NCBI GenBank assembly: GCA_025363435.1
Contig: JANYDY010000083.1
Location: forward strand, 1-59,960
DNA: 59,960 bases
Direction: 5' to 3'
Origin: Betaproteobacteria bacterium
GTDB taxonomy: Bacteria > Pseudomonadota > Gammaproteobacteria > Burkholderiales > SG8-41
Numbering within the stretch: position 1 is the stretch's first letter; the number at the start of each line of letters is the position of its first letter. This document shows, in pieces, positions 16,223-24,173 of this stretch. The notes below the pieces were generated by a model, which worked only from the letters and a program-made list of their open reading frames with translations, made no database searches and was not told the DNA's origin. A program made the position numbers and the translations under genes.

Positions 16223-17920
16223 CTAGACTCCGGTCTTCAGCAGTTGCGCTTCCACGCCGGCTGCGCGATTGCGTATCAGGCGGTTCGAAAAATATGTGCC
16301 GATGGCGACGGTGACGACGGCAACCACGCCGAGTGCGGCACCCGGTCCGCGGCCGGCGATGCTTTGCATATAAAGATAGATGCCGTACGACATCGGCGCG
16401 TTACTTTGCGCAGTCACCAGCATGATGGTTGCCGACAGTTCGACCGCAGCAGTGAGAAAACTCGTCACGAACCCGGCGAGTATGCCGCCGGCCATCAGCG
16501 GCACCACTACTCGATAGATCGTGCGGTTCTTTGAGGCGCCGAGATTCTCAGCGGCTTCTTCGAGCGACACATGCAACTGCTGCAGCGCGGCCGTGCATGA
16601 GCGCAGCGCATAGGGCAGGCGCCGCACTGCGTAGGCGATAACGATGATTACCCAGAACGCAGTGAAAGGTTCATCGGTAAACGGTAACTGGAAATCCTTG
16701 AAGGTGCGGAGGTAGCCGATGCCGAGCACCACGCCGGGTATGGCGATGGCGCCGGTGGCGACGAGATCGAGCCACTGGCGTCCTGCCAGTTTGGTGCGCA
16801 GGATCAGATAAGCGATGGCGGTGCCGAGCACCACGTCGAGGCCGGCGGCGATGCCGCAATACAACAGCGTGTTGGTCATCATGCCAGACGAATCACGGAA
16901 CACGGTGACGTAGTTGTCGAGCGTATAAACGTCGGGTACTACTGAATAGCTCCAAACCTTGGATAGCGACAGCAGCAGGATGCCCAGATGCGGCGACAGC
17001 ACGACCAGCAGAACCAGAATGATCCAGCCGTAGGCGAGCACCGCCTGCCAGGGTTTTAATTCGCGTTTCGCCAGCGTCGAGCCGCCGCGCTGTTGCGTTG
17101 CGTAGTCGCGCCCGCGCATCAACCAGGTCGAACCCCACAGCGCGATGATGGATGCAATCACCATGATGACGCTGGCGACGTAGCCGATGGGGTCGTCGAT
17201 GCCGATCGAGGTTATACGCAGATAGGCCTGGGCGGCGAGGATGTTGGTGACGTTGAGCACCAGTGGTGTGCCGACGTCATCGAACACCTTGAGGAACACC
17301 AGCGCCGCGCCGGCGAGATAGCCGGGCATGGCGAGCGGGAAAACGATGCGGCGGAATAACCGGAAGCCGCTGGCACCGAGGTTCTGCGCCGACTCTTCCA
17401 TTGCGCTGTCGATATTGCCCAGCGCAACGGTGAGATTAAGCAGGATGAATGGAAAGTAATGCAGCGCCTCGACGAAAATCACGCCGTTCAAGCCTTCCAT
17501 GAACGGAATGCCGAAACCGAACCAGTCGTTGAGCAGCAGGTTGACCGAGCCGCTGCGACCGAACAGCAGTTGCATCGCAGCGGCGCCGACAAACGGCGGC
17601 ATGATCAACGGCAGCACGCCCAGCGTCTGGATTAACACCGCGCCGCGGAAGCGGAAACGCATGGTGAAGTAGGCGAGCGGCAGCGAAATGATCGACGAGA
17701 TCAGCACACTCATGCCGCCGACGTAGAGGCTGTTGTAGAACGATTCGCGCATTAGCGTCAGGCTGAAGAACGAGCCGAAATGCGAGAAAGTCAGACTGCC
17801 ATCGCTGTTGGTGAAAGCGACATAGATCACGGTCGCTACCGGAATCAGCAGGAACAAAATGAGAAACGCCGCAATCGCAACGGCGATTGCGGCGTGCGTG
17901 AAGCTCAGGCGTTGATTCAT
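16223..17920 (-). CDS. ABC transporter permease, FbpB-like two-domain protein
   Basis: A 565-residue membrane protein with two fused permease domains (about residues 55-270 and 335-550), each with the EAA-type cytoplasmic loop (ESAQNLGASGFRLFRRIVFP and EAAENLGASKNRTIYRVVVP). Such duplicated permeases occur in ferric iron, 2-aminoethylphosphonate and related importers, where one polypeptide replaces a homodimer. It lies 38 bp after the binding-protein gene and 2 bp before the ATPase gene. Confidence 0.92.
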   Translation of the reverse strand: MNQRLSFTHAAIAVAIAAFLILFLLIPVATVIYVAFTNSDGSLTFSHFGSFFSLTLMRESFYNSLYVGGMSVLISSIISLPLAYFTMRFRFRGAVLIQTLGVLPLIMPPFVGAAAMQLLFGRSGSVNLLLNDWFGFGIPFMEGLNGVIFVEALHYFPFILLNLTVALGNIDSAMEESAQNLGASGFRLFRRIVFPLAMPGYLAGAALVFLKVFDDVGTPLVLNVTNILAAQAYLRITSIGIDDPIGYVASVIMVIASIIALWGSTWLMRGRDYATQQRGGSTLAKRELKPWQAVLAYGWIILVLLVVLSPHLGILLLSLSKVWSYSVVPDVYTLDNYVTVFRDSSGMMTNTLLYCGIAAGLDVVLGTAIAYLILRTKLAGRQWLDLVATGAIAIPGVVLGIGYLRTFKDFQLPFTDEPFTAFWVIIVIAYAVRRLPYALRSCTAALQQLHVSLEEAAENLGASKNRTIYRVVVPLMAGGILAGFVTSFLTAAVELSATIMLVTAQSNAPMSYGIYLYMQSIAGRGPGAALGVVAVVTVAIGTYFSNRLIRNRAAGVEAQLLKTGV

Positions 17921-17958
17921 GTGTTCAGCGCGGCGGCGTCACAAACACAGCGCACATT

Positions 17959-19281
17959 CTATTTCGCCAGCGCCGCGGCCTGGCTGGCGAGTTCGACCGC
18001 ACGCGCATAATTCTTGCGCGCAGTATTGCTCCAGTATTCTTCGAGGGCGGTGGTCTGTTTGGTTTTTTCGGCGTCGCGTTTGGTGTTGCGGTAGAGCGCG
18101 AGAAATTCCTTGTCTTTGGATTTTTCTTCGCTGACGATGGGCGAAAAAGCCAGATCGCGCGCGTCGGTCAGCAGTTGCTGCGCCTGCGCATTGTGTTTGT
18201 TAGCGAGTTTGGCGGCAGCCTCGTTGATCGCTTTGGCCGCAGCGATCAGATCCTTGTGTTTAAACGTGATCGTTTGATCAAAAATAGAACTCACCACGTA
18301 ATAACGCGATTCAGCGAGGTCGGAATCGAAATTGACTTTGGGCTTGATGGTGCCGGTAAACGGGTTCGGAAAACCGGCTGGCGCTTTTTTATAAGCGGAG
18401 GGCAATACCGGCAGACGGCTGATCGCCGGATCGAACAGCAGTTCCTGGCCTTCGGGCGACATGGTGTAGTTGACGAACTTCTTGGCGTTTTCGGCGTTCT
18501 TGGCGCCGGCGACGATGCCGATATTGGCCGGCACGATGGCGGTTACCGACGGGTAGACAAACTCGACCGGAAATTTCGACGCCTTGCCGGCAAGCCCGAA
18601 GAAGTCGATAACGAGGCCGATACCGTACTGGCCGTTGTTGACGCCATCGGGCACGCCGAAGCTGCGTTCGGTAATGGCGGCGCTGTTGGCGGCAATCATC
18701 AGCATCTGGCGCCAGCCTTTGGCCCAGCCTTCGCCCTGCAATATGGTTTCAACCGTGAGGTGAGTCGTGCCCGAGCGCGACGGCGACGACATCGCGACGT
18801 GGCTGAAATAGACGGGTTTGGTTAGGTCGGCCCATTCTTTCGGATCGGGTAGCTTGTTGGCCTTGGTGTAACGCGTGTTCCACATGATGCCGTATCCGGC
18901 CAGCGCCTGGCCAAGGTAAAAGCCCTGCGGGTCGTTGATCGGATAGTTGCCGATCTTGGTCGGCACTTCTTTGGCCGGGGATTCGATTTTTGCGAGCAGT
19001 TTTTCCCCTGCCAGCACTTCAAACGCATCGGGCGCCGAGACCCAGAACACGTCGGGCTTGTTGGAGGCGGGGGCTTCGCGGATATAGGCGACGCCGGCCG
19101 GCGTGGGCTTATTAAGGATTTCGACTTTAATGCCGGGGTTTTTCGCTTCGAAGGCTTTTTTGTAGGCTTCGGTCAGCTCTTTCGGAAACGAGGTGACGAT
19201 CACAACCTGCTGCTGGGCAAGCGTCACGTTTGCAGCGCAACAGAGAACGATGGCGCCTAGTGCGAGTTGGAGTGATTTCAC
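17959..19281 (-). CDS. ABC transporter periplasmic substrate-binding protein
   Basis: A 440-residue extracellular solute-binding protein (family 1 type, as in Fe3+, AEP and polyamine importers). A GTG start at 19281 with upstream GGGAAA gives a clean signal peptide ending LAQQ; the open frame extends to a TTG at 19314 without improvement. The mature domain has VVIVTSFPKELTEAYKKAFE and DVFWVSAPDAFEVL. It exceeds the usual ~340 residues by a charged helical C-terminal extension of about 100 residues (from roughly LIAAAKAINEAAAKLANKH onward). First gene of the importer operon; the ligand is unknown. Confidence 0.88.
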   Translation of the reverse strand: MKSLQLALGAIVLCCAANVTLAQQQVVIVTSFPKELTEAYKKAFEAKNPGIKVEILNKPTPAGVAYIREAPASNKPDVFWVSAPDAFEVLAGEKLLAKIESPAKEVPTKIGNYPINDPQGFYLGQALAGYGIMWNTRYTKANKLPDPKEWADLTKPVYFSHVAMSSPSRSGTTHLTVETILQGEGWAKGWRQMLMIAANSAAITERSFGVPDGVNNGQYGIGLVIDFFGLAGKASKFPVEFVYPSVTAIVPANIGIVAGAKNAENAKKFVNYTMSPEGQELLFDPAISRLPVLPSAYKKAPAGFPNPFTGTIKPKVNFDSDLAESRYYVVSSIFDQTITFKHKDLIAAAKAINEAAAKLANKHNAQAQQLLTDARDLAFSPIVSEEKSKDKEFLALYRNTKRDAEKTKQTTALEEYWSNTARKNYARAVELASQAAALAK

Positions 19282-19359
19282 GTTTTTCCCGGAAGTCTGG
19301 TTCAAGGCGGCCAATCTTACCGGCGCATGGTGTAAATTGCCATCGCGCGGTGGCCGGGG

Positions 19360-19387
19360 CTTGAAATCCGGCCGTGCAACCCAATGT
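19360..19387 (+). promoter_or_regulatory. sigma-32 (heat-shock) type promoter of htpG
   Basis: CTTGAAA at 19360-19366 and CCCAATGT at 19380-19387 are separated by 13 bp. They match the sigma-32 consensus elements (CTTGAAA and CCCCATNT) at all and seven of eight positions. The ATG of htpG is 43 bp downstream, giving a short leader. HtpG is a classic RpoH-regulon member, which supports the reading. Confidence 0.75.
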
Positions 19388-19430
19388 GGCTAGGGCTCGA
19401 ATTGAACACCATGAACAGGAATAAACCGTA

Positions 19431-21350
19431 ATGAACACCGCAACCAAAGAAACAATGGGCTTTCAGGCCGAGGTTACCCAACTGCTCGACCTGATGATTC
19501 ACTCCTTATATAGCAACAAGGAAATCTGCATACGCGAGCTCGTCTCGAACGCATCAGACGCCTGCGACAAGCTGCGCTTTGAGGCGCTGACCAATAAAGA
19601 CCTGTTCGAGAACGATGCCGATCTGAAAATCCGCGTCGGTTTCGACAAAGCGGCGCGCACCATCACGATAGCCGATAACGGCATCGGCATGTCGCGTGAA
19701 GAGGTCATCGCAAATATCGGCACCATCGCCAAATCCGGCACGCGCGAATTTTTCAAGGCGCTGACCGGCGAGCAGGCCAAAGACGCCAATCTGATCGGCC
19801 AGTTCGGCGTGGGTTTCTATTCTGCGTTCATTGTTGCCGACAAGGTCACGTTGACCACACGCCGTGCCGGTGCGTCAGCAGCGGATGCCGTGCGCTGGGA
19901 GTCGGCCGGCGCCGGCGATTTCACCATTGAGCCGTTTGCAAAAACCGCGCGCGGCACCGAGGTCACGCTGCATTTGCGCGACGGCGAAGATGAATTCCTC
20001 GAAGGCGGTCGCCTGCGCAGCATCATCCACAAGTACTCGGATCACATCGTGTTGCCGGTGGTGATGCAGAAACAGGAGTGGGACAAGGATAAGTCGGAAT
20101 TCGTAATCAAGGACGAAGACGAGACCGTCAATCAGGCCAATGCGCTATGGGCGCGCTCGAAAACCGACATTACGCAGGAACAGTACGACGATTTCTATAA
20201 ACACGTCGCCCACGATTTCGAGGCGCCGCTGTGTTATGCGCATGCGCGCGTCGAAGGCAGCAAGGAATACACGCTGTTGTTGTACGTGCCTTCTAAAGCG
20301 CCGTTCGATCTGTTTGACCGCGAGCACCGTCACGGCATCAAGCTGTATGTGCGGCGCGTTTTCATTATGGACGATGCTGATCAGTTGATGCCGAACTATC
20401 TGCGTTTTGTGCGTGGCGTGATTGACTCGAGCGATCTGCCGCTCAACGTCTCGCGTGAGATTTTGCAGCAATCGAAAGACATCGACGCGATCCGCGCCGG
20501 CGCGACGCGGCGCGTGCTTGGCATGATCGAAGAGCTGATCGAAAACGACAAAGAGAAATTCACCAAATTCTGGGGCGAATTCGGCAGCGTTTTCAAAGAG
20601 GGCATCGGCGAAGATGCCGTCAACCGCGAGCGCATTGCAAAAATCTGCCGCTTTGCGTCGACCAAGGCCGATAACAATGTGCAGGAGGTATCGCTGGCCG
20701 AATACATCGCGCGCATGAAGCCGGAACAGGACAAGATCTATTACGTCACCGCCGACAGTTTTGCCGCAGCGAAGAACAGTCCGCACCTTGAGGTGTTCCG
20801 CAAGAAGGGCATCGAAGTGCTGCTGCTGTCAGACCGTATCGACGAGTGGGTGGTGTCGCATCTGCACGAGTTCGAAGGTAAATCGCTGCAGTCGGTGGCC
20901 AAGGGCGAACTTGATCTCGGCAAGCTCGCCAACGAAACCGACAAGCAGGAGCAGGAGAAGGACGCCGGCGAGTACAAGGGACTGGTCGAGAAGATAAAGA
21001 AAGCGCTCGGTGAAGGTGTGAACGATGTGCGCACGACGACGCGGCTGACCGAATCGCCGGCCTGTCTGGTCTCCGAACAATTCGGCATGGGCGGCAATCT
21101 TGAAAGGCTGTTGAAGGCCGCCGGGCAGAAGGTGCCGTCGTCAAAACCGATACTCGAGATCAACCCGCATCATCCGCTGTTGCAGCGCTTGAAATACGAA
21201 GCCGAGGGTCAGCGTTTCGATGACTGGTGTCACGTGCTGTTCGACCAAGCCCTGTTGTCGGAGGGCGGGCAGCTCGAAGATCCGGCGTCGTTCGTCAAAC
21301 GCCTGAATCAGTTGATGCTGGTCCTGGGCGACGGCAAAGCCGCGACTTGA
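19431..21350 (+). CDS. htpG: HSP90-family molecular chaperone HtpG
   Basis: A 639-residue protein, full length for bacterial HSP90. The N-terminal ATPase domain has the expected motifs: [20 protein letters not shown] with the catalytic Glu, [18 protein letters not shown] and [11 protein letters not shown]. The middle domain ([13 protein letters not shown]) and the C-terminal dimerisation domain ([14 protein letters not shown]) follow. HtpG is a cytosolic ATP-dependent chaperone acting late in folding. A sigma-32-type promoter lies just upstream. The gene is divergent from the ABC importer and converges with the cysteine-rich protein gene, with a 3-bp gap between stops. Confidence 0.98.
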   Translation: MNTATKETMGFQAEVTQLLDLMIHSLYSNKEICIRELVSNASDACDKLRFEALTNKDLFENDADLKIRVGFDKAARTITIADNGIGMSREEVIANIGTIAKSGTREFFKALTGEQAKDANLIGQFGVGFYSAFIVADKVTLTTRRAGASAADAVRWESAGAGDFTIEPFAKTARGTEVTLHLRDGEDEFLEGGRLRSIIHKYSDHIVLPVVMQKQEWDKDKSEFVIKDEDETVNQANALWARSKTDITQEQYDDFYKHVAHDFEAPLCYAHARVEGSKEYTLLLYVPSKAPFDLFDREHRHGIKLYVRRVFIMDDADQLMPNYLRFVRGVIDSSDLPLNVSREILQQSKDIDAIRAGATRRVLGMIEELIENDKEKFTKFWGEFGSVFKEGIGEDAVNRERIAKICRFASTKADNNVQEVSLAEYIARMKPEQDKIYYVTADSFAAAKNSPHLEVFRKKGIEVLLLSDRIDEWVVSHLHEFEGKSLQSVAKGELDLGKLANETDKQEQEKDAGEYKGLVEKIKKALGEGVNDVRTTTRLTESPACLVSEQFGMGGNLERLLKAAGQKVPSSKPILEINPHHPLLQRLKYEAEGQRFDDWCHVLFDQALLSEGGQLEDPASFVKRLNQLMLVLGDGKAAT

Positions 21351-21353
21351 GCC

Positions 21354-21860
21354 TCAGGGCTTGAGCAGGTGCTCAGGCAGTTTTCCCTTGTTGGCGAGGC
21401 ACAGGAAGTAGCCGAGCGGCTCGCCGAGGCATTTGGCGTAGAACGTGTTGCGCGCCGTGCAGGTGTTTTTCATGTCGGCTTTTTCGCGCCCGCAGTTGGC
21501 GGCGACCGGCGCCTTCACATTCGGAATGAATCCGCTGAAGCATGCCGCGAAGTCCGGATACTTTGCCTTGTTGCGGCAGCTCAGAATGATTTCGTTGCGG
21601 CCGATGCAGAAGTCCAGATCGGCCGCTAGCACACGCGTACAGTTGGCGGGCATTGCGGGGTCCGGCGGCGGCGGTTCAACGGCTTCCAGTTTCGGCACGA
21701 TTTGCGTGACAGTAATGTCGCGCACGCATTTGTCGAGCGCTTCGCCGTTGAGGCTGGCGCAGGTCGGCGGCAGCAGGCTCATCTGCGCAGGCGCGCTGGT
21801 GGCCGCCAGACCGAGGCAGGCGACCAGCAATTGCGCCAACACTATGTTGCTGAATCGCAT
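21354..21860 (-). CDS. exported cysteine-rich protein with CX9-11C repeats
   Basis: A 168-residue protein with a Sec signal peptide (cleavage near PAQ, residue 26). The mature part has ten cysteines, at 34, 45, 74, 85, 95, 107, 123, 134, 144 and 154. They fall into a half unit C-x10-C and two full units with spacing x10/x9/x11 and x10/x9/x9, each full unit starting with NC. Regular Cx9-10C spacing suggests disulfide-linked helical hairpins. No family was recognised. Its stop lies 3 bp from the htpG stop (convergent), and the LysR fragment gene ends 60 bp upstream of its start on the same strand. Confidence 0.8.
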   Translation of the reverse strand: MRFSNIVLAQLLVACLGLAATSAPAQMSLLPPTCASLNGEALDKCVRDITVTQIVPKLEAVEPPPPDPAMPANCTRVLAADLDFCIGRNEIILSCRNKAKYPDFAACFSGFIPNVKAPVAANCGREKADMKNTCTARNTFYAKCLGEPLGYFLCLANKGKLPEHLLKP

Positions 21861-21920
21861 AGCAGAGCATTTTCCGTTGTTCCGGCCGGGTGTTGTCGTG
21901 CTGCATGGCCGCTCGGGCGA

Positions 21921-22277
21921 TTATAGCCGGATGCGTTTTGCCGGTATGGCGTCAACGCGGTGGTCGTTCGGCGCTGCCGCGCAACGCAGGCCGGCGAGGC
22001 TCTCCTCGGTACGGTTGAGCAGTGCAAACAGCTCTTCGCACATGGCATAGAGACGGCGGCCGGCTTCAGTCAGGCGGGCCTTGCGGCCGACCTGCTCGAA
22101 CAGCGGCAGGCCGATCGTTTCGCCGAGCTTTTTGATATGCACCGAGACGGTCGGCTGCGCCATATACAGTTCTTCGGCGGCGCGGGTGTAGTTGCCGAGA
22201 CGGGCAACGGTTTCGAAAACGTTTAGTTGCGGCAGGGTGCCGTGTTTGAGATAACGGCGGATTTTTGTTCGCGGCAT
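21921..22277 (-). CDS. LysR-type DNA-binding domain protein lacking the sensor domain
   Basis: A 118-residue protein consisting of a LysR-type winged helix-turn-helix (residues ~15-75: LNVFETVARLGNYTRAAEEL, then AQPTVSVHIKKLGETIGLPL and LTEAGRRLY) plus the start of the linker helix. The ~200-residue ligand-binding domain is absent and no remnant is seen in the 60 bp before the next gene. A GGAG ribosome-binding site precedes the ATG. It is clearly related to the N-terminus of the full LysR at 24174-25157. A yybP-ykoY-like leader lies directly upstream on the same strand. It could be a degraded gene or a genuine DNA-binding-only regulator. Confidence 0.75.
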   Translation of the reverse strand: MPRTKIRRYLKHGTLPQLNVFETVARLGNYTRAAEELYMAQPTVSVHIKKLGETIGLPLFEQVGRKARLTEAGRRLYAMCEELFALLNRTEESLAGLRCAAAPNDHRVDAIPAKRIRL

Positions 22278-22352
22278 GTCTGATCTCCGGACAGGTTAAA
22301 GACGCCGCACCTTTGCAGGCGCAGACCATTACCTCGGACGGACCATGGGCGT

Positions 22353-22384
22353 AAAAAAAGACCATTGCCCGTCGGGCAAAGGTC
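22353..22384 (-). terminator. intrinsic terminator of the minus-strand riboswitch
   Basis: Read on the minus strand, GACCTTTGCCC pairs with GGGCAATGGTC (10 of 11 bp) across a 3-nt loop and is followed by seven T. The 5' arm contains CCTTTG, which also forms the closing P1 helix of the upstream aptamer, so the terminator and aptamer are mutually exclusive. This is the arrangement expected for ligand-induced antitermination. Confidence 0.82.
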
Positions 22385-22500
22385 TCGCTTGCAGCCGGAA
22401 AACGCTGCCGGCATGACCGGGAACAATGCCGCCGTTCCGTATTGACGATCATGCTGTAGTGACACATTGCGTGCCACCGAAGCTACTCCCCTTTGGAGGG
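22374..22500 (-). promoter_or_regulatory. yybP-ykoY-type (Mn2+) riboswitch aptamer, minus strand
   Basis: The minus strand shows the hallmark pieces in order: CCAAAGGGGAGTAGC (22496-22482), CGTCAATAC (22447-22439) and GCGAGACCTTTG (ending near 22377). P1 can form between CAAAGG and CCTTTG. yybP-ykoY RNAs sense Mn2+ and usually control manganese exporters. Here the downstream gene on this strand is the 118-residue LysR-type protein, 75 bp past the terminator. Assigned by conserved sequence and pairing only. Confidence 0.8.
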
Positions 22501-22526
22501 GGCCGGCTTCTTCACCGGACAGGGAA

Positions 22527-22554
22527 ATTATACGGATACCTTTTCGAAATGCAA
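22527..22554 (-). promoter_or_regulatory. probable promoter for the minus-strand riboswitch transcript
   Basis: On the minus strand a perfect -10 TATAAT (22532-22527) lies 16 bp after TTGCAT (22554-22549), a weak -35. Transcription would start near 22520, about 20-25 bases before the conserved aptamer sequence. Confidence 0.55.
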
Positions 22555-22631
22555 GCGGTGCCGTGTCGCTGCCGGTCATTGCGAAACGTAATGCATGCGA
22601 TCCCGTAAGGGTTGCTATTACGAATCTTCAT

Positions 22632-22660
22632 TTATCAAGCTTGCAACGCATCCGCATAAT
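22632..22660 (+). promoter_or_regulatory. possible promoter for the plus-strand riboswitch transcript
   Basis: TTATCA (22632-22637) and CATAAT (22655-22660) are spaced by 17 bp. The predicted start near 22667 is about 45 bases before the aptamer core. Weak match; tentative. Confidence 0.35.
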
Positions 22661-22667
22661 CAGTCGC

Positions 22668-22700
22668 GTTGATGCAGATTTTTTCGCGGTACGCATCAAC
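22668..22700. promoter_or_regulatory. 8-bp perfect inverted repeat upstream of the plus-strand riboswitch
   Basis: GTTGATGC (22668-22675) and GCATCAAC (22693-22700) form a perfect inverted repeat with a 17-base spacer containing TTTTTT. It sits between the putative promoter and the aptamer and could be an operator or a 5' RNA hairpin. Nothing identifies a binding protein. Confidence 0.4.
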
Positions 22701-22712
22701 ACAGTACATTCT

Positions 22713-22867
22713 CCCCAGGGGGAGTAGCTTGCGGGCGGCGTTAAGCCGCACGTGGCAGGGTCGTCAACACGGGTTATGCCCCGGCCCTGTCTGCAACCTC
22801 AAGGTTGCGAGCGAGACCTTGGTCGAACCGGCAACGGTTCGGCTGGCCGCTTACAAACGCCTTGAGG
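22713..22867 (+). promoter_or_regulatory. yybP-ykoY-type (Mn2+) riboswitch upstream of the TerC-UspA gene
   Basis: GGGGGAGTAGC (22718-22728), CGTCAACAC (22762-22770) and GCGAGACCTTGG (22811-22822) are the conserved parts of the yybP-ykoY aptamer. P1 can form between CCAGGG (22715-22720) and CCTTGG (22817-22822). A 7-bp GNRA-capped hairpin follows (22824-22841), and CCTTGAGG at 22860-22867 is perfectly complementary to CCTCAAGG at 22797-22804 inside the aptamer. No T-run follows, so control is more likely at translation; the ribosome-binding site GGAGAG is at 22885-22890. The downstream TerC domain fits the known role in manganese export. Confidence 0.85.
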
Positions 22868-22898
22868 ATGCAACCGCAACACCTGGAGAGAGAAAAAT

Positions 22899-24167
22899 AT
22901 GGAAATATTTTCACCTGAGTTCCTGTCTGCACTGATGGCGATCGTCGTCATCGACCTCGTGCTGGCGGGTGACAATGCAATCGTGATTGCGCTGGCGGCG
23001 CGTAATGTGCCGAAGCATTTACAGAAGCGCGCCATTCTGTGGGGCACGGTCGGCGCGATTGTCGTGCGCAGTTCACTCACCATGGTGGTGGTGTGGCTGC
23101 TCAAGGTGCCGGGGCTGATGCTGGCAGGTGGCGCCCTGCTGATCTGGATCGCCTACCGGTTGCTCAATCCCGCCGAAGAGGGCGGCGGCCATAACGTCGC
23201 CCCGGCCAGCACCTTCTGGGGCGCCATGAAGACCATTATCGTCGCTGACGCGCTGATGGGGCTGGACAACGTGCTGGCGGTGGCCGGCGCGGCGAACGGC
23301 AGCTTCCTGCTCGTTGTGCTCGGCCTGTTGATCAGTATTCCGATCGTGATCTGGGGCAGTCAGCTCATCCTGAAGTATGTCGAGCGTTTTTCCTCGATTG
23401 TTTATATCGGCGCTGCGGTGCTGGCATGGACTGCCGCCAAGATGATGCTGGGTGAACCTTTACTGCAGGAAACCGTGCAGGCCAACGCACTGATTGCGCC
23501 GCTGCTGTATTTCGCGGTGATCGGCGCGGTGCTGTGGTACGGTTTTCGCGGCAATCACCGCCGCCTCGAACGGAGCATCGAAGTGAAGCTCGCCGTGATT
23601 GCGGCGCCGTCGCTTGATCAATTGCCGCACAACACACCCACTGACGAAGGAGGAAACGCCATGAAACGCATACTGTTGCCGATTAACGCCTCTGAAAATT
23701 CACTGAAGGCAGTGCAGCACGTGATCGGCGGGTTTGTCACCGACCCTGCTATCGAACTGCACCTCTTGCATGTCTGCACGCCGTTTACGCAGCACATCGC
23801 GAAGTTTGTCAGCGGGCGCAGTCTCGCCGATTATCACCGCGACGAGGCGGCGAGGGCGATGCAGGCGGCGCGTCACCTGCTTGATGCGCGCAACATTCCG
23901 TATGTCACGCACGTCGAACTCGGTAACAGCGCCGAGGTCATCACCGCGACGGCGCAGCGCATAGGCGCCAGCCGCATCGTCATCGGCACGGCGCGCAAAA
24001 ATTCACTGACGCGCATGATCGAAGATTCAGTGACTAACCGCGTTCTCGAACAAACGCAGGTTCCGGTCGAGGTGATTGCCGGTAACGCGGTTGCAAGGCT
24101 GGAGCGCGTCGGTGTGCCTGCCAGCATAGGTGCAGTACTCGCTGCGCTGGTGATCGCGCTCGATTAG
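22899..24167 (+). CDS. terC: TerC-family membrane protein fused to a UspA domain
   Basis: A 422-residue protein. Residues ~1-215 are a TerC/Alx-like membrane protein with about seven segments and the motif IDLVLAGDNAIVIALAAR, repeated in the second half as ADALMGLDNVLAVAGAA; these acidic motifs bind metal in relatives implicated in Mn2+ export. Residues ~255-400 are a universal stress protein (UspA) domain (MKRILLPINASENSLKAVQH, ending ASRIVIGTARKNSL and QTQVPVEVIAG). An in-frame ATG at 23661 is preceded by a near-perfect ribosome-binding site, so the UspA part may also be made alone. A manganese riboswitch precedes the gene. Confidence 0.9.
   Translation: MEIFSPEFLSALMAIVVIDLVLAGDNAIVIALAARNVPKHLQKRAILWGTVGAIVVRSSLTMVVVWLLKVPGLMLAGGALLIWIAYRLLNPAEEGGGHNVAPASTFWGAMKTIIVADALMGLDNVLAVAGAANGSFLLVVLGLLISIPIVIWGSQLILKYVERFSSIVYIGAAVLAWTAAKMMLGEPLLQETVQANALIAPLLYFAVIGAVLWYGFRGNHRRLERSIEVKLAVIAAPSLDQLPHNTPTDEGGNAMKRILLPINASENSLKAVQHVIGGFVTDPAIELHLLHVCTPFTQHIAKFVSGRSLADYHRDEAARAMQAARHLLDARNIPYVTHVELGNSAEVITATAQRIGASRIVIGTARKNSLTRMIEDSVTNRVLEQTQVPVEVIAGNAVARLERVGVPASIGAVLAALVIALD
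23647..23663 (+). promoter_or_regulatory. internal ribosome-binding site and ATG for the UspA part
   Basis: AAGGAGG at 23647-23653 lies 7 bases before an in-frame ATG at 23661 (residue 255 of the fusion). Initiation here would yield a stand-alone 168-residue UspA protein. The site looks like the intact start of a once separate gene. Confidence 0.65.
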
Positions 24168-24173
24168 CCCGGT

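Noticed and set aside
22353-22384. Simple rho-independent terminator of an upstream gene
   Set aside because: No gene lies upstream on the minus strand; the hairpin directly follows a riboswitch-like aptamer and shares a strand with its P1 helix.
22223-22579. 118-codon minus-strand frame across the riboswitch region
   Set aside because: It runs through the conserved aptamer and terminator, which explain this sequence better than a protein.
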